This document shows, in pieces, positions 41,080-49,797 of a stretch of 64,000 nucleotides of DNA (positions within the stretch are counted from its first letter, which is position 1; every line of letters starts with the position of its first letter). Below the pieces are notes generated by a model, which saw only the letters and a program-made list of their open reading frames with translations, did no database searches and had not been told where the DNA came from. A program made the translations under genes and the position numbers. This DNA comes from Algiphilus sp022763315. GTDB lineage: Bacteria; Pseudomonadota; Gammaproteobacteria; Nevskiales; Nevskiaceae. The stretch lies in assembly GCF_965249985.1 (NCBI RefSeq), contig NZ_OZ252280.1; one strand, 5' to 3'.

Positions 41080-41750
41080 GCCGTTTCAGGAATGAGGTCG
41101 CGCACCTGCAGGCACACGTGAAGACGCTGCGCCTGGGCGGCGTGGCGCTGTTCGTGGTGGCGCTGCTGCTCGGCTTCGGCTGGTGGAGCGCGCCGCGCGA
41201 TCTGACGATCCACGTGCCCCCCGACCTGCGCTCGGGCAGCGTGCGCAAGTGGTGGGACGTGCCGCCCGAGAGCGTGTATGCGTTCAGCTTCTACATCTGG
41301 CAGCAGGTGCAGCGCTGGCCCACCAACGGCGAGATCGACTACCCGCGCAACCTGCACGCGCTGTCGGCTTACCTCACGCCGAGCTGCCGGGCCTTTCTGG
41401 CACAGGACTACGAGTACCGTCGCTCGAGCGGCGAGCTGCGGCAGCGCGTGCGCGGCATCTACGAGATTCCCGGCCGCGGCTATGGCGACAGCCCCAGCAC
41501 GCGCGTCAAGGCTGTCTCCGACCGCGATTGGATCGTCACGCTGGACGTGAGCGCCGACGAGTACCACGGCTCCGAGCAGGTCAAACGTGCTCTGGTGCGC
41601 TACGCCCTCAAGGTTGTGCGCATGGACGTCGATCCCGAGCGCAACCCCTTCGGCCTGGCGCTGGACTGCCATGCCAGCGCACCTCAGCGCATCGAGACGT
41701 CGCCGACGCCCGGCACCGCAGCCGGTCACTCGCAGGGAGACTCCCCATGA
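41076..41750 (+). CDS. TIGR03746 family ICE protein (TraE/VirB8-like)
   Basis: A 224-aa protein with one N-terminal membrane helix (~18-38). The periplasmic domain carries DLTIHVPPDLRSGSVRKWWD and ESVYAFSFYIWQQVQRWPTN. Bitopic VirB8/TraE-type proteins form the inner-membrane ring of the channel, and TIGR03746 is the ICE-specific family. It overlaps the next gene by 4 nt. Confidence 0.88.
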   Translation: MSRFRNEVAHLQAHVKTLRLGGVALFVVALLLGFGWWSAPRDLTIHVPPDLRSGSVRKWWDVPPESVYAFSFYIWQQVQRWPTNGEIDYPRNLHALSAYLTPSCRAFLAQDYEYRRSSGELRQRVRGIYEIPGRGYGDSPSTRVKAVSDRDWIVTLDVSADEYHGSEQVKRALVRYALKVVRMDVDPERNPFGLALDCHASAPQRIETSPTPGTAAGHSQGDSP

Positions 41751-42652
41751 AACGCCATGCCTTGTCGGCCTTGGCCGGCGTCTTGCTGTGGCTTGCGCTC
41801 GCGCCGGCCCAGGCTGTGGAAATCCTGCGCTGGGAACGTCTGCCGCTGGCGGTGCCGCTGGTGGTCGGTCAGGAGCGGGTGATCTTCATCGACCGCAACG
41901 TGCGTGTCGGCGTACCGGACAGTGCGTCCGCACACCTGCGGGTGCAGAGCGCGGGCGGCGCGATCTACCTGCGGGCGGGCGAACCGTTGCCGCCGACGCG
42001 GCTGCAGTTGCAGGACGTGGAGTCCGGCGAGCTGATCCTACTCGACATCGCCGCCGAACCAGCGCAGGACGGACAGCCCCCGCTGGAGCCGGTGCGGATC
42101 GTGGACGCGGAGCGGTCGCCCGCCACGCGCTACGGCGGCGAGACGGCCAGCGCCACGGAAGCCGCCGCACCGGATCGGCCAGTGCGCAAGCGCGAAACAC
42201 CCATCCCGGTCGTGCTGACGCGTTACGCCGCGCAGAACCTGTACGCGCCGTTGCGTACCGTCGAGCCGGTCGCCGGGATCGGCCGCGTGAACCTGCGCCG
42301 CGACCTCCCGCTGGACACCCTGCTGCCGACGCTGCCGGTGCAGGCGCGGGCCTTGGCCGCCTGGCGGCTCGAAGACCAGTGGGTGACGGCGGTGCGGCTC
42401 ACCAACACGGCGGTGCACTGGCTGGACCTCGATCCGCGTGCGCTGCAGGGCGATTTCGTGGCGGCCACCTTCCAGCACCCGAACCTGGGCCCGGCCGGCC
42501 AGGCGGCCGACACCACCGTGGTCTACCTGGTCACGCGCGGCCGCGGTCTGGCCGAGGCGCTGCTTCCCAGGCTGAGCCCCATCGACGCCAGCGTGAACCT
42601 GCCGCCGTCCGGTGCCGCCGGCACGGCAGGAGGAGCGTCCGATGAAGAGTAA
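41747..42652 (+). CDS. TIGR03749 family ICE protein (TraK/VirB9-like)
   Basis: A 301-aa exported protein with a signal peptide ending AQA-VE. A beta-rich N-domain reads ILRWERLPLAVPLVVGQERV, with a Pro/Ala linker, and the C-domain reads LTRYAAQNLYAPLRTVEPVA. TraK/VirB9-type proteins make the outer-membrane core collar. It overlaps the next start by 11 nt. Confidence 0.87.
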   Translation: MKRHALSALAGVLLWLALAPAQAVEILRWERLPLAVPLVVGQERVIFIDRNVRVGVPDSASAHLRVQSAGGAIYLRAGEPLPPTRLQLQDVESGELILLDIAAEPAQDGQPPLEPVRIVDAERSPATRYGGETASATEAAAPDRPVRKRETPIPVVLTRYAAQNLYAPLRTVEPVAGIGRVNLRRDLPLDTLLPTLPVQARALAAWRLEDQWVTAVRLTNTAVHWLDLDPRALQGDFVAATFQHPNLGPAGQAADTTVVYLVTRGRGLAEALLPRLSPIDASVNLPPSGAAGTAGGASDEE

Positions 42653-44105
42653 CCCGCTGCTCAAGTGGCTGCTGATCCCCGTGATCCTGCTGCTGGTGTT
42701 CGTCGGCATCAAGCTGTTCTCCGGCCCCGCCGGCCAGCGGCCCGCGCTGTCGGGCACGGCCAACCCGCTCACGCCCGAGGAGATGAAGGCCCTGGGCATC
42801 GAGGGCGACACGCCGCGCGACACGGTGGCCACGCTGGTCGCGCAGGTGAAACAGTTGCGCACCGAGCTGCAGACCGCGCTGGGCGACAACCGGCAGCAGA
42901 AGGCCGAGAACGAGCGCCTGCGCACCCGCGAGAGCGCGATCGACCAGCGCATCCAGACCGCGCTCGAAAGCGAACGCAGCCGCTTGCAGCAGGAACGCGA
43001 GCAGGTGGCGAGCGAGAAGCAGCAGACGCAGGGGTTGCTGCAGGATCTGCAGCAGCGGCTCGATGGCCTCTCCGGCAAAGGCGGCCAGGTCGACCTGCCC
43101 GTCGGGCTGGGCCTGGAAGAAGGCGACGGCAAGCGCTTCGGCAGCAATGACGGCAGCGGCGCAGGCAACGGCACACATTGGGTCGAACCGGGCGATGCCA
43201 AGACCGATGCCCGCAACAGCAGCAAGGAACCGAGCTTTCCGCTGAGCTTCGGCCCGGCGCAGAAAACCCTGTCGGCCGCCGTGGAGTCCGTCGCCGATGC
43301 CGGCGGGCGTGCGGTGGTCGGCGCCGTGGGCGCGACCACGACGCCGTTCTACACGGTGCCGCGCAATGCAACGCTGATGGGTTCGGTGGCGATGACGGCG
43401 CTGATCGGCCGCGTGCCCATCGACGGCACGGTCAATGACCCGTACCCCTTCAAGGTGCTGATCGGCCCGGACAACCTGACGGCAAACGGCATCGACATCC
43501 CCGACGTGGCCGGCGCCGTGGTCAGCGGCACGGCCTCGGGCGACTGGACGCTTTCGTGCGTGCGCGGGCAAATCCGTTCGGTCACTTTCGTGTTCCACGA
43601 CGGCACCATCCGCACCGTGCCCGAGGACGGCAACCGGGACCAGCGCGGCGGGCAAGCCAGCGCCAACAGCACGACGAGTGCCACGCAAGGCGGCCTCGGC
43701 TGGATCAGCGATCCCTACGGCATTCCCTGCGTCAGCGGCGAGCGGCGCAGCAACGCGCAGCAGTACCTCGGCAGCCAGGCGCTGATCACCGCGGCCGGCG
43801 CGGGCGCGGCCTCGCTCATCAAATCCGACAGCGGCAGCGTGGCCGTGGTCGCCAACGGCAACGGCTCGCTCGGTACGGTCGGCATCGGCGGCAACGAAGC
43901 GATGGGCCGCATCCTGGCCGGTGGCGTGCGCGATATGGCCGATTGGGTCAACAAGTTGTATGGCCAGGCCTTCGCGGCCGTCTACGTGCAGCCCGGCGCC
44001 AGGGTCGCCGTGCATCTGGAGCAGCCGCTCCACATCGACCACGACGCCCAGGGGCGTCGGGTGAACCACCGCATCGGAGAAGCCCATGCTTCGGACCTGG
44101 ATTGA
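42642..44105 (+). CDS. TIGR03752 family ICE protein (TraB/VirB10-like)
   Basis: A 487-aa protein from ATG 42642. One N-terminal membrane helix (WLLIPVILLLVFVGIKLF) is followed by a coiled coil (~65-135) and a Gly/Asn/Ser linker. The VirB10-type C-domain contains TPFYTVPRNATLMGSVAMTA, LIGPDNLTANGIDIPDVAGA and IPCVSGERRSNAQQYLGSQA. It would span both membranes as the T4SS core. It overlaps the lipoprotein gene by 20 nt. Confidence 0.9.
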   Translation: MKSNPLLKWLLIPVILLLVFVGIKLFSGPAGQRPALSGTANPLTPEEMKALGIEGDTPRDTVATLVAQVKQLRTELQTALGDNRQQKAENERLRTRESAIDQRIQTALESERSRLQQEREQVASEKQQTQGLLQDLQQRLDGLSGKGGQVDLPVGLGLEEGDGKRFGSNDGSGAGNGTHWVEPGDAKTDARNSSKEPSFPLSFGPAQKTLSAAVESVADAGGRAVVGAVGATTTPFYTVPRNATLMGSVAMTALIGRVPIDGTVNDPYPFKVLIGPDNLTANGIDIPDVAGAVVSGTASGDWTLSCVRGQIRSVTFVFHDGTIRTVPEDGNRDQRGGQASANSTTSATQGGLGWISDPYGIPCVSGERRSNAQQYLGSQALITAAGAGAASLIKSDSGSVAVVANGNGSLGTVGIGGNEAMGRILAGGVRDMADWVNKLYGQAFAAVYVQPGARVAVHLEQPLHIDHDAQGRRVNHRIGEAHASDLD

Positions 44106-44520
44106 CGCGACTGCCGTGCTGCTGGCGGCCGTCTTGCTCGGCGGCTGTGCGACCAGCAAGGAGAAGCTGCTGCCCCACGGCCACAACACCATGCTCGACA
44201 TCTGGCAGCAGGAGACCGGCGGCGGCGAAGGCGGCGGCCCCATCGCACGGCAACTGCTCGACGCACGCCAGGGCCTGCGTCGGCCGTTGACCGAAGCCGA
44301 CGTGCAGGCCGCGCCCGCCGTGCAGGAGCGCTACACGCGCACCGCGGGCAACGAAATCTACCGGCAGTTTCATCGCCTGCCGAATCCCGACCTGGTGATG
44401 TACGTGTACCCGCATCTGGCCGGCACCGACCCGGTGCCGGTGCCTGGCTACAGCACGGCGTTCCCGTTGTACCAGCGCGTGCAGTACGCAATGCCCGGCG
44501 AGCGGGTGGAGGACTATTGA
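44086..44520 (+). CDS. TIGR03751 family conjugal transfer lipoprotein (TraV/VirB7-like)
   Basis: A 144-aa protein from ATG 44086. The signal peptide ends in lipobox LGGC (Cys21). DIWQQETGGGEGGGPIARQL and NEIYRQFHRLPNPDLVMYVY are family-specific. It anchors the core complex in the outer membrane. The stop overlaps the next ATG by 1 nt. Confidence 0.9.
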   Translation: MLRTWIDATAVLLAAVLLGGCATSKEKLLPHGHNTMLDIWQQETGGGEGGGPIARQLLDARQGLRRPLTEADVQAAPAVQERYTRTAGNEIYRQFHRLPNPDLVMYVYPHLAGTDPVPVPGYSTAFPLYQRVQYAMPGERVEDY

Positions 44521-47402
44521 TGGCCTGGTCGCTGCCATGGCCGCGGAAGGCGGCCCCGTCGCCCGCCGCAGGGTCTCGTGCAGCCGACGCCTGGGAACGG
44601 CATTTGTCGACGCTGGCCGCACAGGGCATACCCGAGCCCGGCGGCGCGCTCGCCGGCCAGCGCCGGCCCGCGACCCAGGCCGACCACGACGCGCTCTACA
44701 CCGTCGCGCCGTCGTTCGCGGACATGCTGCCGTGGGTCGAGTACCTGCCGGGCTCGAAGGCCATGCTGCTCGAAGACGGGCAGTCGGTGGCCGCGTTCTT
44801 CGAGCTGCTGCCGGTGGGCACTGAAGGCCGTGAGCTGGCTTGGCTGTGGCAGGCCCGCGATGCGCTGGAGAACGCCCTGCAGGACTCCTTCGACGAACTC
44901 GATGAGAACCCCTGGGTGGTGCAGCTCTATGCCCAGGACGAAGCCGATTGGAACCACTACCTGAGTAACTTGGCGGGCTACGTGCAGCCGCGTGCGCAGG
45001 GCAGCGCGTTCAGCGACTTCTACCTGCGCTTCTTCACCCATCACCTGCGGGCCATCGCCAAGCCGGGTGGCCTGTTCGAGGACACTACGGTGACGCGTCT
45101 GCCGTGGCGCGGCCAAGTCCGGCGCGTGCGCATGGTGGTCTATCGCCGCACGTCCGCGGCCGCGGCCACGCGGCGCGGCCAGTCGCCCGAGCAGGCGCTG
45201 ACCACGATCTGCGACCGCCTCGCTGGCGGGCTGGCGAATGCCGGCGTGAAAGCCCGGCGTCTCGGCGCGGCGGACATCCACGCCTGGCTGCTGCGCTGGT
45301 TCAACCCGCATCCGACCCTGCTCGGCCCGAGCGCCGAAGACCGCGAGCGCTTCTATGCGCTGACCCGCTACCCCGACGAGCCCGAGGAGGGCGAAGTCGA
45401 ACTCGCCAGCGGCACCGACTTCGCGCAGCGGCTGTTCTTCGGCCCGCCGCGCTCGGATGTCGAGCAGGGCCTGTGGTTCTTCGATGGGCTCCCGCATCGC
45501 GTCATCGTGATGGATCGCCTTCGCATGTCGCCGGCGACCGGACACCTGACGGGCGAGACGCGCAAGGGCGGCGACTCCATGAACGCGCTGTTCGACCAGA
45601 TGCCGGAAGACACGGTGATGTGCCTGACCGTGGTGGCGACACCGCAGGACGTGCTGGAAAGCCATCTCAATCACCTGGCCAAGAAGGCCGTCGGCGAAAC
45701 CCTGGCCTCCGAACAGACGCGTGCGGACGTGCAGCAGGCGCGCGGCCTGATCGGCAGCTCCCACAAGCTTTACCGTGGCGCACTGGCGTTCTACCTGCGT
45801 GGTCGAGATCAGGCCCAGCTCGACGCGCGCGGACTGCAGCTCGTCAACGTGATGCTCAACGCGGGCCTGCAGCCGGTGCGCGAGGAAGACGAGGTGGCGC
45901 CGCTGAACAGCTACTTGCGCTGGCTGCCCTGCGTCTACGACCCGGCCGCCGATAAGCGCGGGTGGTACACGCAGCTCATGTTCGCGCAGCACGCTGCGAA
46001 CCTGGCGCCGGTCTGGGGCCGCAGCCAGGGCACAGGCCACCCCGGCATCACCTTCTTCAATCGCGGCGGCGGCACGATCAGCTTCGACCCACTGAACCGG
46101 CTCGACCGGCAGATGAATGCGCATCTGTTCTTGTTCGGTCCCACGGGTTCCGGCAAATCCGCGACCCTCAACAACCTGCTCAACCAGGTCACCGCCATCT
46201 ACCGGCCGCGGCTGTTCATCGTCGAAGCGGGCAACTCGTTCGGGCTGTTTGGCGACTTCGCCGCGCGCCTTGGGCTCAGCGTCAACCGCGTGAAGCTCGC
46301 ACCAGGCTCGGGCGTCAGCCTGGCCCCGTTTGCCGATGCCTGGCGCCTGGTCGACACGCCGGGCCAGGTGCAGACCCTCGACGCCGACGCGCTCGACGAG
46401 GACCGCGCCGAAACTGCTGCGGCGATGGACGGCGACGAGCAGCGCGACGTGCTCGGCGAGTTGGAGATCACGGCGCGGCTGATGATCACGGGCGGTGAAG
46501 AGCGCGAGGAAGCGCGCATGACGCGCGCCGACCGCAGCCTGATCCGCCAGTGCATCCTCGACGCGGCGCGGCGCTGCGTGGCCGAGCAACGCACGGTGCT
46601 CACGCGCGACGTGCGCGACGCGCTGCGCGAGCGCAGCCGCGATGCCACGCTGCCGGAGACCCGGCGGGCGCGGCTGCAGGAGATGGCGGACGCGATGGAT
46701 ATGTTCTGCCAGGGCGTGGACGGTGAGATGTTCGACCGTCCGGGAACACCGTGGCCCGAGGCGGACATCACGATCGTGGATCTCGCCACCTTCGCCCGCG
46801 AGGGCTACAACGCGCAGCTCTCCATTGCCTACATCTCGCTGATCAACACGGTGAACAACATCGCCGAGCGGGACCAGTACCTGGGCCGACCCATCGTCAA
46901 TGTGACGGACGAAGGCCACATCATCACCAAGAACCCGCTGCTCTCGCCGTACATCGTCAAGATCACCAAGATGTGGCGCAAGCTCGGTGCCTGGTTCTGG
47001 CTGGCCACGCAAAACCTCGACGACTTGCCCAAGGCGGCCGAGCCCATGCTCAACATGATCGAGTGGTGGATCTGCCTGTCGATGCCGCCGGACGAGGTGG
47101 AGAAGGTCGCGCGTTTCCGCGAACTCAACGCTTCGCAGAAGGCGCTGATGCTGTCGGCGCGCAAGCAGGCCGGCGCCTTCTCGGAGGGCGTCATCCTCTC
47201 CAAGAGCATGGAAGTGCTGTTCCGCGCCGTGCCGCCCAGCCTCTACTTGGCGATGGCGATGACCGAGCCCGAGGAGAAGGCCGAACGCTTCCAGTTGATG
47301 CAGCAGCACGGCATCGGCGAGCTGGATGCCGCCTTCCGCGTGGCCGAGAAGATCGATCGTGCGCGGGGCATCGAGCCGCTGGCGCTGGATGCATTGGCCT
47401 GA
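44520..47402 (+). CDS. Conjugative transfer ATPase (TraC/VirB4-like, TIGR03744)
   Basis: A 960-aa protein from ATG 44520. The N-terminal half reads DALYTVAPSFADMLPWVEYL and resembles TraC/VirB4 N-domains. Walker A is FGPTGSGKSATLNNLL (~538-553). IVDLATFAREGYNAQLSIAY and NVTDEGHIITKNPLLSPYIV (Walker B Asp-Glu) and WLATQNLDDLPKAAEPMLNM follow. It powers pilus assembly and substrate transfer from the inner membrane. It is apparently intact, although genes normally downstream of it are missing. Confidence 0.93.
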   Translation: MAWSLPWPRKAAPSPAAGSRAADAWERHLSTLAAQGIPEPGGALAGQRRPATQADHDALYTVAPSFADMLPWVEYLPGSKAMLLEDGQSVAAFFELLPVGTEGRELAWLWQARDALENALQDSFDELDENPWVVQLYAQDEADWNHYLSNLAGYVQPRAQGSAFSDFYLRFFTHHLRAIAKPGGLFEDTTVTRLPWRGQVRRVRMVVYRRTSAAAATRRGQSPEQALTTICDRLAGGLANAGVKARRLGAADIHAWLLRWFNPHPTLLGPSAEDRERFYALTRYPDEPEEGEVELASGTDFAQRLFFGPPRSDVEQGLWFFDGLPHRVIVMDRLRMSPATGHLTGETRKGGDSMNALFDQMPEDTVMCLTVVATPQDVLESHLNHLAKKAVGETLASEQTRADVQQARGLIGSSHKLYRGALAFYLRGRDQAQLDARGLQLVNVMLNAGLQPVREEDEVAPLNSYLRWLPCVYDPAADKRGWYTQLMFAQHAANLAPVWGRSQGTGHPGITFFNRGGGTISFDPLNRLDRQMNAHLFLFGPTGSGKSATLNNLLNQVTAIYRPRLFIVEAGNSFGLFGDFAARLGLSVNRVKLAPGSGVSLAPFADAWRLVDTPGQVQTLDADALDEDRAETAAAMDGDEQRDVLGELEITARLMITGGEEREEARMTRADRSLIRQCILDAARRCVAEQRTVLTRDVRDALRERSRDATLPETRRARLQEMADAMDMFCQGVDGEMFDRPGTPWPEADITIVDLATFAREGYNAQLSIAYISLINTVNNIAERDQYLGRPIVNVTDEGHIITKNPLLSPYIVKITKMWRKLGAWFWLATQNLDDLPKAAEPMLNMIEWWICLSMPPDEVEKVARFRELNASQKALMLSARKQAGAFSEGVILSKSMEVLFRAVPPSLYLAMAMTEPEEKAERFQLMQQHGIGELDAAFRVAEKIDRARGIEPLALDALA

Positions 47403-47414
47403 ATGAGGAACACC

Positions 47415-48155
47415 ATGCGCCTGCCTTTGTTCACTCGACGCCATACCCTGATCGCGCTGCTGGTCGCGGCGGTGGGTGCCGCCGGGTGGTTGCTCCTGCG
47501 CACGCCCGATGAGGCCCCGGAGTTCATGCATCCGATCACGACCGTGCCCGAGCCACCGAAGCCGGCCGGGCCGCCGTGGCTGTACGGCCGCAGCGATGCC
47601 CGCTTCACGGTGGTCGGTTACGCCGACCTGGAGTGCCCGTACTGCCGGGCGTACTTCCCGACGCTGCAGCGCTGGATCGACGCCCACCGCGAGGTGAACT
47701 GGCAGTGGCATCACCTGCCGCTGTCCATGCACGAGCCTGCCGCGACCGCCGGGGCACGCCTGGCCGAGTGCGCGGGCGAGGTGGGCGGGCATGCCGCGTT
47801 CTGGCAGGCGGTGGCCTGGCTCTACGCGCACACCCGCGGCGACGGCCAGGGCCTGCCGGAGGGCCTGCGCTATCCCGACCTCACGCCAACGCTGCAGCAG
47901 TGCCTCGACAGCGAGCGGCCCGACGCCGTGATCCGCGCCCAGGCCGCGGAGGCGGCACGACAGAGCATTGCCGCCACGCCGGCCCTGCTACTGCGCGATC
48001 GCGACACTGGCAAGACCCTCCTGCTGCACGGCCCCTTGGACGGCGACGCCTTGCTCTCGGCGCTTGACCTGCTGGCTGCCGGCGACACGGCGAGCGCCGA
48101 GTCCTCACATCTCCCAGACATGCCCGCCAGCGTTGCTGGCGACATGCCCAGGTAG
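47415..48155 (+). CDS. DsbA-family thiol:disulfide protein of the T4SS operon
   Basis: A 246-aa protein. ATG 47415 is preferred (GAGGA 7 nt upstream) over ATG 47403. The N-terminal membrane anchor (TLIALLVAAVGAAGWLLL) places a thioredoxin fold in the periplasm. The redox motif CPYC is at residues 74-77 in DLECPYCRAYFPTLQRW, and the cis-Pro loop is IAATPALLLRD. It probably forms or shuffles disulfides in exported T4SS subunits. Its last ~10 codons overlap structured element D, and the C-terminal PDMPASVAGDMPR is encoded by that element. Confidence 0.87.
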   Translation: MRLPLFTRRHTLIALLVAAVGAAGWLLLRTPDEAPEFMHPITTVPEPPKPAGPPWLYGRSDARFTVVGYADLECPYCRAYFPTLQRWIDAHREVNWQWHHLPLSMHEPAATAGARLAECAGEVGGHAAFWQAVAWLYAHTRGDGQGLPEGLRYPDLTPTLQQCLDSERPDAVIRAQAAEAARQSIAATPALLLRDRDTGKTLLLHGPLDGDALLSALDLLAAGDTASAESSHLPDMPASVAGDMPR

Positions 48156-48232
48156 CCATCGATCTTCAAGGCTACGGCGCGGCTTGTCCGCGTTGATCGA
48201 AACCCGTTCGCATCGCATCCCTTGACGCGAAC
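48126..48232 (+). ncRNA. Four-stem structured element, copy D
   Basis: Stem 1 is GCCAGC/GCTGGC (48126-48131, 48135-48140). Stem 2 is GTAGCC/GGCTAC (48152-48157, 48170-48175). Stem 3 is CGCGG/CCGCG (48178-48182, 48188-48192). Stem 4 is GTTCGC/GCGAAC (48206-48211, 48227-48232). Stem 2 differs from copy C by a compensatory C-to-T and G-to-A pair, and stem 1 is changed on both sides relative to A and C. The first ~30 nt are also codons of the DsbA-like gene. It ends 118 nt before the RadC start. Confidence 0.62.
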
Positions 48233-48350
48233 GGCCACTGCATCCGCGGTGGTGGATGCCCGCTCGTCACCTGTTTCATCCCCATCGTCCCCAGGAGGGT
48301 TTGCCCTCCAGGGGCAGGCGCCCTCCGATCTCATCCATTGGAGGTTCGCC

Positions 48351-48845
48351 ATGTCTCTTGTCATCGCCGACTCCCGCCCGGAGTCGCTCGCCCTGATCGC
48401 CGCCCAGCACGAAGACTGGATCATCCGGCAGGCCATCACCCTGCTGGAGAACCGCGTGTTCAAGGCCGGTCCGGCGCTGGGCAGTCCCGCCGCCGTGCGC
48501 GACTACCTGCGCCTGAAACTGGTCGCGGAGCCGAACGAAATCTTCGCCGTCGTGTTTCTCGACAGCCAGCACCAGGTGCTCGCGTTTGAGCCGCTGTTCA
48601 AGGGCACGGTCGACCAGACTTCGGTGTATCCAAGGGTGGTTGTCCAGCGTGCGCTGACGCTCAACGCTTCGGCGCTGATCCTGGCGCATCAGCACCCCTC
48701 GGGGAACACCGAGCCCTCGGCCGCTGATCGTGCGATCACCGAGCGGCTGAAGAGCGCCCTGGCCACCGTCGATGTCCGGGTGCTGGATCACTTCATCGTC
48801 GGCAAGGGCAGTCCGTACTCGTTCGCCGAAGCCGGCTTGTTGTAG
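48351..48845 (+). CDS. radC: RadC-like JAB/MPN domain protein
   Basis: A 164-aa protein from ATG 48351 with TTGGAGG upstream. It lacks the N-terminal HhH part of long RadC. The JAMM metal motif is complete: AHQHPSGNTEPSAADRAITE, with a Glu earlier at PNEIFAVVFLDSQHQVL. Short RadC proteins are frequent on mobile elements; their role is unsettled (a metallopeptidase or nuclease has been suggested). It is preceded by structured element D, as other ICE accessory genes are by A to C, and followed by a strong hairpin. Confidence 0.88.
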   Translation: MSLVIADSRPESLALIAAQHEDWIIRQAITLLENRVFKAGPALGSPAAVRDYLRLKLVAEPNEIFAVVFLDSQHQVLAFEPLFKGTVDQTSVYPRVVVQRALTLNASALILAHQHPSGNTEPSAADRAITERLKSALATVDVRVLDHFIVGKGSPYSFAEAGLL

Positions 48846-48849
48846 TCCG

Positions 48850-48874
48850 CAGGCGCCCCTTCCGGGGGCGCCTG
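48850..48874 (+). terminator. Hairpin terminator after radC
   Basis: CAGGCGCCCC (48850-48859) pairs with GGGGCGCCTG (48865-48874), a 10-bp stem with a 5-nt loop, starting 4 nt after the stop. The tail TGCCTCTTGC is only moderately T-rich. Confidence 0.7.
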
Positions 48875-48976
48875 TGCCTCTTGCCCATCTCCACAAGAAC
48901 TGCTCTGGAAGGCTCCGGTTGCCACGTTCGCGATGCGCTCTGATGGTCACAATTTTCGGATGCTTGGAAAGCTTGT

Positions 48977-49004
48977 GGGATAGGCGGCTGAACCGGCCTA
49001 TCCC
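48977..49004. repeat. Inverted repeat near the right end
   Basis: GGGATAGGC (48977-48985) and GCCTATCCC (48996-49004) form 9-bp perfect arms around 10 nt. The arms contain GGGATAG, the half-site of the palindrome at 12550/13584/15503, but in the opposite relative orientation. About 30 nt on there is an AT-rich GAAAAT/ATTTTC repeat. It could be a promoter, operator or end structure. Confidence 0.5.
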
Positions 49005-49127
49005 TGTTGAGAAGCACGCCCATACGTGGAAGAAAATAGCAAATTTTCTAACGAGACTCCGCCTAAGACCGACGGGTGATAGGAGTGTGCTCGCTGGGCC
49101 AGACCGCCAGATCGTTAGTGCGACGCG

Positions 49128-49740
49128 GTTGAAGCGGGTATGCGGCCGCACGGCGTTGCCGGCGGGACTGCGCGACCGGCCAGCGACCAGCAAGCTGTTC
49201 GCATGGCTGGCCCAGACCCTCAACGGCGATATGTTTCCGCCTTCTTTGGTGAAAACGACACCGGCCGCTCACCACTTGACGCGGGTTGCGGAGTTCCTGG
49301 CGGCTGTCGATCCTGAAAGCGGGCAGCTCAGCTTCTTCCCCTACCAGTTCGAGGTGATTCCGATCGAGCTCATCAGCTCGATCTACGAGCAGTTCGCGCA
49401 CGCTGAGCCGTGGACAGATGGAAAGCGCACAGAAGCGTTGCAAAACGGCGTGCACTACACGCGACTGTCCGTCGTCGTCTCGCTGATCCTCGATGAGGTC
49501 ATGGATGGCCTATCTGGACGGGAGCGGTGCTGGATTTGACGTGCTGCTCCGGTGTCTTCCAGGCCGAAGCGTTGTGGCGCTTCGTTCATCTTCGCTCGCA
49601 AGGTCAGCCGTCCACGAGGGAGGTGATTCGCTCGACGCTCTACGGGCGAGTCTATGGCGTGGACATCAGCGAAGCCGCGATTTGCGTCGCTGCGTTCAGG
49701 CGTCCGCGCGCCCCTGCTTTAGTTGCGTGCCCTCGTGAAC
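49128..49740 (+). pseudogene. Broken class I DNA methyltransferase (N6-adenine type)
   Basis: The first frame gives TSKLFAWLAQTLNGDMFPPS, then GQLSFFPYQFEVIPIELISS and NGVHYTRLSVVVSLILDEVM, ending in a stop at 49539. The next frame, from about 49527, continues VLDLTCCSGVFQAEALWRFV then VYGVDISEAAICVAAF. Together they match the central part of large Eco57I/BREX-like adenine methylases around motif I (normally DxxCGSG; here CCSG). One frameshift near 49525, a missing N-terminus and loss of everything after ~49690 make it a remnant. It marks the right edge of the ICE. Confidence 0.7.
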
Positions 49741-49797
49741 TGCTCGCTCCCGCACGCATTGAGGCGGCGTTCCGCCAAGCTGCGCTGCCACCGTCCG

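Larger units (their letters stand above)
3794..49740. mobile_element. PFGI-1/ICEclc-class integrative and conjugative element, truncated
   Basis: Gene content and order (alpA, parA, parB, DUF2857, STY4528, PFL_4669, DUF3158, ssb, topB, then PilL, TIGR03759, TIGR03765, TraD, TIGR03747, RAQPRD to TIGR03744) are diagnostic for this ICE class. Within the window no MobH/TraI relaxase, TraG, TraU-like genes, integrase or att repeats are seen. The T4SS block stops after the DsbA-like and RadC genes and is followed by a broken methylase and a chromosomal sua5. Bounds are approximate: the left could be anywhere from 3343 to 6350, the right from 49690 to 49797. Confidence 0.85.

Noticed and set aside
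44514..47831. A 1105-aa open frame on the minus strand opposite the conjugative ATPase
   Set aside because: It is the complement of a well-conserved ATPase gene in GC-rich DNA. Its product is Arg/His/Gln/Val-rich with no domain and no ribosome site. It is a codon-bias shadow.
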